A stretch of 42,158 nucleotides of DNA, taken from IMG/VR virus record IMGVR_UViG_3300032562_000064, positions 1 through 42,158 of that record. One strand, written 5' to 3'. The stretch comes from a virus. Numbering within the stretch: position 1 is the stretch's first letter; every line of letters begins with the position of its first letter. A program made the position numbers and the translations under genes. Shown here in pieces: positions 38,358 to 42,158 of this stretch. The notes under the pieces are model-generated. The model made no database searches and was not told where the DNA came from. It worked only from the letters and a program-made list of their open reading frames with translations.

Positions 38358-38388
38358 AAGCCCGGCGCCATTGCTGGACACCGGGCTT
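38358..38388 (+). terminator. Terminator-like hairpin after early block 1
   Basis: AAGCCCGG pairs with CCGGGCTT over a 15-base loop, but no T-run follows. It comes five bases after the stop codon of the 134-aa gene. Confidence 0.5.
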
Positions 38389-38521
38389 GCGGACGCGCCA
38401 GCGGTGCGCTATCCAATGGGTGCGAAGCAGGAGATTGAGCCCTCCCGAATCGCGAGACTTCAAGCGTAAGGCCACGCAGTGAAATCCGGCTTCCCAAATA
38501 CAGCACCGCCAAGCCCTTCGC

Positions 38522-38546
38522 AAGCCCGTCTTTCGCGGGCTTTTTC
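38522..38546 (+). terminator. Intrinsic terminator-like hairpin
   Basis: AAGCCCG (38522-38528) and CGGGCTT (38536-38542) form a 7-base stem with a 7-base loop, and the T stretch TTTTT ends the element. Between the two hairpins (38389-38521) I see no gene and no tRNA-like fold. Confidence 0.6.
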
Positions 38547-38627
38547 GCGTTTCCCGTCGCTCGCACCAAAGCGCAGACGCGCGGTTGTGCCTAGCCTCGG
38601 AAACTACTCATGGGCGAGGCGTGAGTC

Positions 38628-39275
38628 GTGACGGGCGACCTGCTTCTCCGCTATGAGGAGATCGCCAGACAGCGCGGCGACGAGCGCGCGTTTAAGCCTC
38701 TGGTGGCCGGCGTCCTCGATCTGTTTCGCAGGCACGACCCAGAAGCTGCGATGGAACAGGAAATTGCGAAGGCGACGAACACCGTCTCCAAGGACGACTA
38801 TACGGCAATAATCGAGGACATCGCCAAGGCAAAGCCGCTTCTTGGTAGCCCGATCGAAATGCTGTTGCTGCCGTGGCTATTGGCGCAGAGATATCGCTAT
38901 TTTCCAGGCCAACCGCGCGTTCGGCTCCCAGGGGAAAGCGGCGCGATGGGCGAGCGCAATTTGGCGATTGTGCCTCAGCTACCGATCGGGCGTTACCGGG
39001 CGGATTTTGCCATCGCTTGCAAGCACAAAGGCGTCGTCCGCTTCGTCATCGTCGAGGCTGATGGCGCGGCTTTTCACAACTCGGTAGATCAGGTTAAGCG
39101 CGACCTGAACCGAGATGTTTTCATTCTCAACCAAAAGCGCGTTCTCGACATTGTGCGGATCGACGGCAAGTCCATTGTGAAGTCGCCGAAGAATGCGGCG
39201 GAACTCGTCGAGCAATGCGTGTTCGACGCTCACCGCGGCGACAACCCGGCAACGGCCGAAAAGTTCAAGGTCTGA
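38628..39275 (+). CDS. PD-(D/E)XK nuclease, DUF559-like, 215 aa, GTG start
   Basis: The catalytic core is visible: Glu77 in SPIEMLLLP, then YRADFAIACKHKGVVRFVIV with Asp126 and EADGAAFHN with Glu143 and Asp145, the E-x-D variant of the PD-(D/E)XK site found in Vsr/DUF559-like enzymes. The C-terminal part has VKRDLNRDVFILNQKRVLDI. The N-terminal 75 residues are a separate helical domain. A gene placed alone before the replication gene, after a terminator, may be a homing-type or host-takeover nuclease. Confidence 0.8.
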   Translation: MTGDLLLRYEEIARQRGDERAFKPLVAGVLDLFRRHDPEAAMEQEIAKATNTVSKDDYTAIIEDIAKAKPLLGSPIEMLLLPWLLAQRYRYFPGQPRVRLPGESGAMGERNLAIVPQLPIGRYRADFAIACKHKGVVRFVIVEADGAAFHNSVDQVKRDLNRDVFILNQKRVLDIVRIDGKSIVKSPKNAAELVEQCVFDAHRGDNPATAEKFKV

Positions 39276-39277
39276 CT

Positions 39278-40150
39278 ATGGCCGAATTTCCAGCAATGAA
39301 CCTCTGGACGGACGCTTACATGGCGGACACGTCGCACCTGACGACGACGGAGCACGGGGCCTATCTCCTGATCCTCATGGCGATGTGGCGCGCCGGAGGG
39401 AACCTGCCAAACGATGAAACTCGCCTTGCGCGAACTGCCCGCTTGAGCCTCGACAAGTGGCGGCGAATTGCCCCTACGATCATGAGCTTCTTGACGGTAG
39501 ACGGCGCCTTCGTTTCGCAAAAACGCCTAAAGCTGGAGTTCAAAAACGCTCTGGCCCGATCGCAAAAAGCCAGCGCGGCAGGGAAGATAAGCGCGCAAGT
39601 TAAGTCGTTGAAATCACACAAACAGCCTTCAGCGCGAGTTGAAGCTGAGTTGCCTTCCGAGTGCAACTCCAATCCAACATTACCACTACCACTACCACTA
39701 GAAGATAGAAACCTAACGGTTTCTTGTCCGAAACCAGTTCGGACTCGTGTCGCGTATCCGTCAGAATTTGAAGAATTCTGGAAGGGCTACCCAACCGACG
39801 CACTCATGTCGAAGTCAAAGGCGTTTGACCAGTGGAAGCGCCTGAGCCCGGCTGACAGAGAAAAGGCCGTCAAGAGCGTGCCAGCGTTTTGCTCCTACGT
39901 CGCCTCGCATCCGACCTATCGGGCAGTCCATGCCGAACGATATTTCTCGGAGCGGCGATTCGACGGTTTCGCTGAGATAGCCGTGTTGAATAGCGCGATT
40001 TTCTACGTGAAACCCGACACGCCGCAATGGCGGTCGTGGGTGGAATATTACCGGAAAGAGAAGGGTCGCAGCCCGCCGGCAGACAAGAACGGCGGCTGGG
40101 GATTCCCGAGCGAATGGCCGCCAAACAGCGGCGAACGGAGGATGGCGTGA
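39278..40150 (+). CDS. DUF1376 replication protein, 290 aa
   Basis: ATG 39278 starts AEFPAMNLWTDAYMADTSHL, followed by TTTEHGAYLLILMAMWRAGG and LPNDETRLARTARLS, the DUF1376 signature of phage replication initiators. A low-complexity PLPLPLPLE linker (near residue 138) leads to a C-terminal domain (FEEFWKGYPTDALMSKSKAF and DQWKRLSPADREKA) like DnaT/primosome-type proteins. The phage has no polymerase of its own in view, so this protein probably recruits host replication. The middle of the gene is relatively AT-rich. Confidence 0.8.
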   Translation: MAEFPAMNLWTDAYMADTSHLTTTEHGAYLLILMAMWRAGGNLPNDETRLARTARLSLDKWRRIAPTIMSFLTVDGAFVSQKRLKLEFKNALARSQKASAAGKISAQVKSLKSHKQPSARVEAELPSECNSNPTLPLPLPLEDRNLTVSCPKPVRTRVAYPSEFEEFWKGYPTDALMSKSKAFDQWKRLSPADREKAVKSVPAFCSYVASHPTYRAVHAERYFSERRFDGFAEIAVLNSAIFYVKPDTPQWRSWVEYYRKEKGRSPPADKNGGWGFPSEWPPNSGERRMA

Positions 40151-40374
40151 GCGACGAAACCCCATATCGACCCACGCAGGGACGGCGCGTTTCAGCCGAG
40201 CAATGGGCGCAATTGCGCGCCTCCTTGGGCGATGACGCGGCGGTGGCGCGGCCAGATGAACCCCCCGAACAGCTTCTGGAGCGATTGCTCTCCGAGTATG
40301 CCGCCGCACCGCTGGCCCCGAGCTCCGACCTCGCCGAGCGCTTCGCAGCCCCACGCGAGGAGCCGCAATTTTGA
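40147..40374 (+). CDS. Small hypothetical protein, 75 aa, GTG start
   Basis: GTG 40147 overlaps the previous stop. The sequence reads SDETPYRPTQGRRVSAEQWA and QLLERLLSEYAAAPLAPSSD, with a mostly helical, acidic make-up. It belongs to a chain of overlapping small genes after the replication gene. No family recognised. Confidence 0.6.
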   Translation: MSDETPYRPTQGRRVSAEQWAQLRASLGDDAAVARPDEPPEQLLERLLSEYAAAPLAPSSDLAERFAAPREEPQF

Positions 40375-40538
40375 CCTGGTGCACGTTCTGCTACTCGCCG
40401 CGCCACATGACGGCGGCCTATGTCGCCGCCGGCTGGATCGACCACGGGGCTTGCCCGGCGCATCACGGCGTCTGGAGCGACTGGATCGAGTGGCCGCACA
40501 CCGACAAGCCGCCGGTCTATCCGAGGCGCGAGCAATGA
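40371..40538 (+). CDS. Small Cys/His protein, 55 aa, TTG start
   Basis: TTG 40371 overlaps the previous stop and the frame ends at a TGA overlapping the next ATG. The protein reads TWCTFCYSPRHMTAAYVAAG and then GACPAHHGVWSDWIEWPH. Cys4, Cys7 and a later Cys/His pair suggest zinc binding. Its size and packing match its neighbours. Confidence 0.55.
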   Translation: MTWCTFCYSPRHMTAAYVAAGWIDHGACPAHHGVWSDWIEWPHTDKPPVYPRREQ

Positions 40539-41002
40539 CCGCGCCCTTCGTCGCCGAGGTCGTCGACTATCCCGGCCTGATTGCCGCCATCCGCGCGCGC
40601 ATTGCCGAGCTTGGCGTGGCTGTGGGAGGTGTTGGGCCTGGGAGCGCCGGCGAAGTAGCTGGGCTCGCCGACGGCTATCTGGCGAAGCTCGTGGCTCCGG
40701 GGAAGTGGTCGAAGCGCCTGGGGATGGCGTCTCTTGGGCCGACGCTGGGCGTGCTCGGGCTGAAAATCTATCTCGTCGCGGATGATCGGCAGACGGCGAA
40801 GATGGCGAGGCGCTTGGAAAAGCGGTCAGGCTCGTATGTGCGCAGCAATGTTGTGCATGTCGAGTGGAGCAAACAACATTTGGCTGAGGCCGGGCGCAAA
40901 GGCGCAATTTCAGGCCACGCGAAACGCACGCCAAAGCAGCGGCAGGAACACGCGCGCAAACTGGCCGCGGCGCGCTGGAAACGGGAACCGCACGATGGCT
41001 AG
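40535..41002 (+). CDS. Phage DNA-binding-type protein, 155 aa
   Basis: ATG 40535 overlaps the previous stop. The core AIRARIAELGVAVGGVGPGS, LADGYLAKLVAPGKWSKRLG and SLGPTLGVLGLKIYLVADDR has an HTH-like helix pattern of a type found in small phage regulators. The C-terminal part is very basic (AISGHAKRTPKQRQEHARKL) and may bind nucleic acid. It is followed by a short overlap into the next gene. Confidence 0.65.
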   Translation: MTAPFVAEVVDYPGLIAAIRARIAELGVAVGGVGPGSAGEVAGLADGYLAKLVAPGKWSKRLGMASLGPTLGVLGLKIYLVADDRQTAKMARRLEKRSGSYVRSNVVHVEWSKQHLAEAGRKGAISGHAKRTPKQRQEHARKLAAARWKREPHDG

Positions 41003-41240
41003 CGTCTCGATCTCAAGGCACGCTCGCCAGCGGATTGCCGAACGGCTCAATGCCGACGCGCTGGCGCCTGAAATTGCCGCGATGCTGGCGCGAGCTTGGC
41101 TGATGGGCGCGATCGGCGTAAAATACCGCGGGATGCGCTACGTTGTGAAAAACGGGACGCTTGTTACGGTCTGCCCGATCGCCCCAAAGAGAAAACACGC
41201 ACGCTACGCCCGCAAAAATGCCGTCGACCTGGACGACTAG
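40995..41240 (+). CDS. DUF4258-like small basic protein, 81 aa
   Basis: ATG 40995 overlaps the previous gene by eight bases. It reads SVSISRHARQRIAERLNADA, then KYRGMRYVVKNGTLVTVCPI, a His-x-x-x-R opening and two strands typical of the DUF4258/RelE-like fold. It could be a toxin-like or nuclease-like protein. It shares the last four bases (CTAG) with the convergent gene at 41237. Confidence 0.6.
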   Translation: MASVSISRHARQRIAERLNADALAPEIAAMLARAWLMGAIGVKYRGMRYVVKNGTLVTVCPIAPKRKHARYARKNAVDLDD

Positions 41241-42037
41241 AACGGCGAGGTCAACCCGGCCTCGATTGCGGCGCACGCCATCGCATAGCGCGCCCATGCG
41301 GCATCCGAGATCGCAGCGTCCGAAGCCGACTTGCCGCGCCGACCTCCAGCCTCATAGTCGATGATCTGCGATCGCGAGAAGCCGGACTTCGCGGCAAGCG
41401 CATCGCGAGACAGCTTCATTCGCTTGCGCCACGCCAGAGCTTCAAGATGGGGGAACACGGAACGGACGACGCGCGCAGGGCTCGCCTTTTCGCTCAAGTA
41501 TGTATCTTCGTCGGGTTCAATGTGCGAACTGCGCTCATTTTCAAGTAGGATAGCGGCGCGATCAAGCGCGATCTCCTCATTCACGGTCGGATCCTCGAGC
41601 ATGACTTGGGCGGCCATCGCAAGCCAGGCCTTGTCCGAGGGGTCGCCATAGCCTGTTTCGACCGCGTAGGCTTCGAGCGCTTCCAGGATGGCGCTGAGCG
41701 AGTCGACGAAGGGTTCAGCGACGTGAGCCGCGCCGCCGCGCCATTGCCACAGGCGATCGCCGTCTGTCTCTCGATAGTGCGGATGGTCGTCGAGCGCGCG
41801 TAGGAAGTCGTTGATATCCGTGTCGCCCATGCGCGCGTCAATGTCGGCGCCGCAGTAACCCGACTCGGCGCAAGCGCGGCGCGCGGTATCGAGACTGAGC
41901 CCGCGCTTGTTATTGACCAGACCGGGCCAAGTGAGCCGCGCGTCACGCGCCCGCAACTCTGCGCAGTCGCGCAAGCCGCCAATCGACTTGAGAAAGCCGA
42001 CCATCGTTTGAGGCTGAGAGGCGGGAACGTGGCGCAT
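41237..42037 (-). CDS. Candidate repressor-type protein with C-terminal HTH, 266 aa
   Basis: The N-terminal part (MVGFLKSIGGLRDCAELRAR, then NNKRGLSLDTARRACAESGY) resembles a phage/prophage domain of unknown function. The middle is acidic and helical (PFVDSLSAILEALEAYAVET). The C-terminal 70 residues have an XRE-like helix-turn-helix: EALAWRKRMKLSRDALAAKS and GFSRSQIIDYEAGGRRGKSA. A C-terminal HTH is unusual for phage repressors, which normally have it at the N-terminus. If the genome is circular, it lies in the same leftward direction as the cluster at 1-2271. ATG 42004 is a possible shorter start. Confidence 0.75.
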   Translation of the reverse strand: MRHVPASQPQTMVGFLKSIGGLRDCAELRARDARLTWPGLVNNKRGLSLDTARRACAESGYCGADIDARMGDTDINDFLRALDDHPHYRETDGDRLWQWRGGAAHVAEPFVDSLSAILEALEAYAVETGYGDPSDKAWLAMAAQVMLEDPTVNEEIALDRAAILLENERSSHIEPDEDTYLSEKASPARVVRSVFPHLEALAWRKRMKLSRDALAAKSGFSRSQIIDYEAGGRRGKSASDAAISDAAWARYAMACAAIEAGLTSPF

Positions 42038-42059
42038 GATCGTTCTCAGAAAAGGTCGA

Positions 42060-42158
42060 GTTGGGTTATCCGAATATTTCGATGAATTTTGCGAGTTGGG
42101 CGTCCCTGGCGGCGGCCCCGGCGGCGGCCCTGGCGGCGGCCCTGGCGGCGGCCCCGGC
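42060..42158 (-). repeat. Partial second copy of the Ala-rich repeat gene at the contig end
   Basis: These 99 bases equal 760-858. On the minus strand they encode the C-terminus (…AQLAKFIEIFG) and stop codon (42066-42068) of the 210-aa repeat protein. The copy runs off the end of the sequence, so its N-terminal part is missing. The bases before 42060 do not match those before 760. Confidence 0.9.

Noticed and set aside
38389-38627. Possible tRNA or attachment site in the gap
   Set aside because: I found no T-loop signature (GGTTCGANNCC) and no cloverleaf, only two hairpins. A short 17-codon ATG frame in this gap has no ribosome binding site.

Overview
The window is almost certainly a nearly complete genome of a GC-rich, tailed, podovirus-like phage, probably temperate and probably infecting an alphaproteobacterium. 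The host guess rests only on base composition, codon use and the look of the proteins. Every recognisable gene is a phage gene, and no bacterial chromosomal gene, rRNA or tRNA was seen. The morphogenesis block follows the Bordetella BPP-1 style: large terminase, portal, Bbp19-like protein, scaffold, major capsid, cement-like protein, adaptor, nozzle, three internal/ejection proteins, tailspike. No DNA polymerase, reverse transcriptase or tyrosine integrase is visible.

Layout. 1-2271 is a leftward cluster holding two near-identical promoter/operator segments, several small genes, an Ala-rich repeat protein and an HTH/zinc-ribbon locus. 2480-3908 runs rightward, with a terminase-small-like protein and tiny genes. 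3877-5029 runs leftward, with a small serine recombinase between two small genes. 5102-31595 is one long rightward block: packaging, head, tail, ejection proteins, tailspike, lysis cassette and a second set of surface proteins. 31574-35693 is a leftward early operon with a YqaJ-type exonuclease and many small genes. 35925-41240 is a rightward early operon starting with a Cro-like regulator, then RusA-like resolvase, a PD-(D/E)XK nuclease and a DUF1376 replication protein. 41237-42037 is a leftward HTH protein that leads back into the 1-2271 cluster if the genome is circular.

Ends. The last 99 bases repeat 760-858 and the first 123 bases repeat 1421-1543. Both edges border the same repeat-protein gene, so the contig probably closes into a circle through a second copy of that gene (about 0.56 kb unresolved).

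Most notable observations: (i) a 10-13 base motif, AGGGCATTGC(AAG), occurs five times, always on the plus strand and 40-79 bases before a gene start, including twice inside genes where it forces the codons AGG GCA TTG; (ii) four late, virion-type proteins carry convincing Sec signal peptides; (iii) a promoter with a built-in palindromic operator is duplicated exactly; (iv) several small leftward genes carry single lesions (frameshift, amber codon). The remainder is a well-ordered but mostly uncharacterised phage genome.
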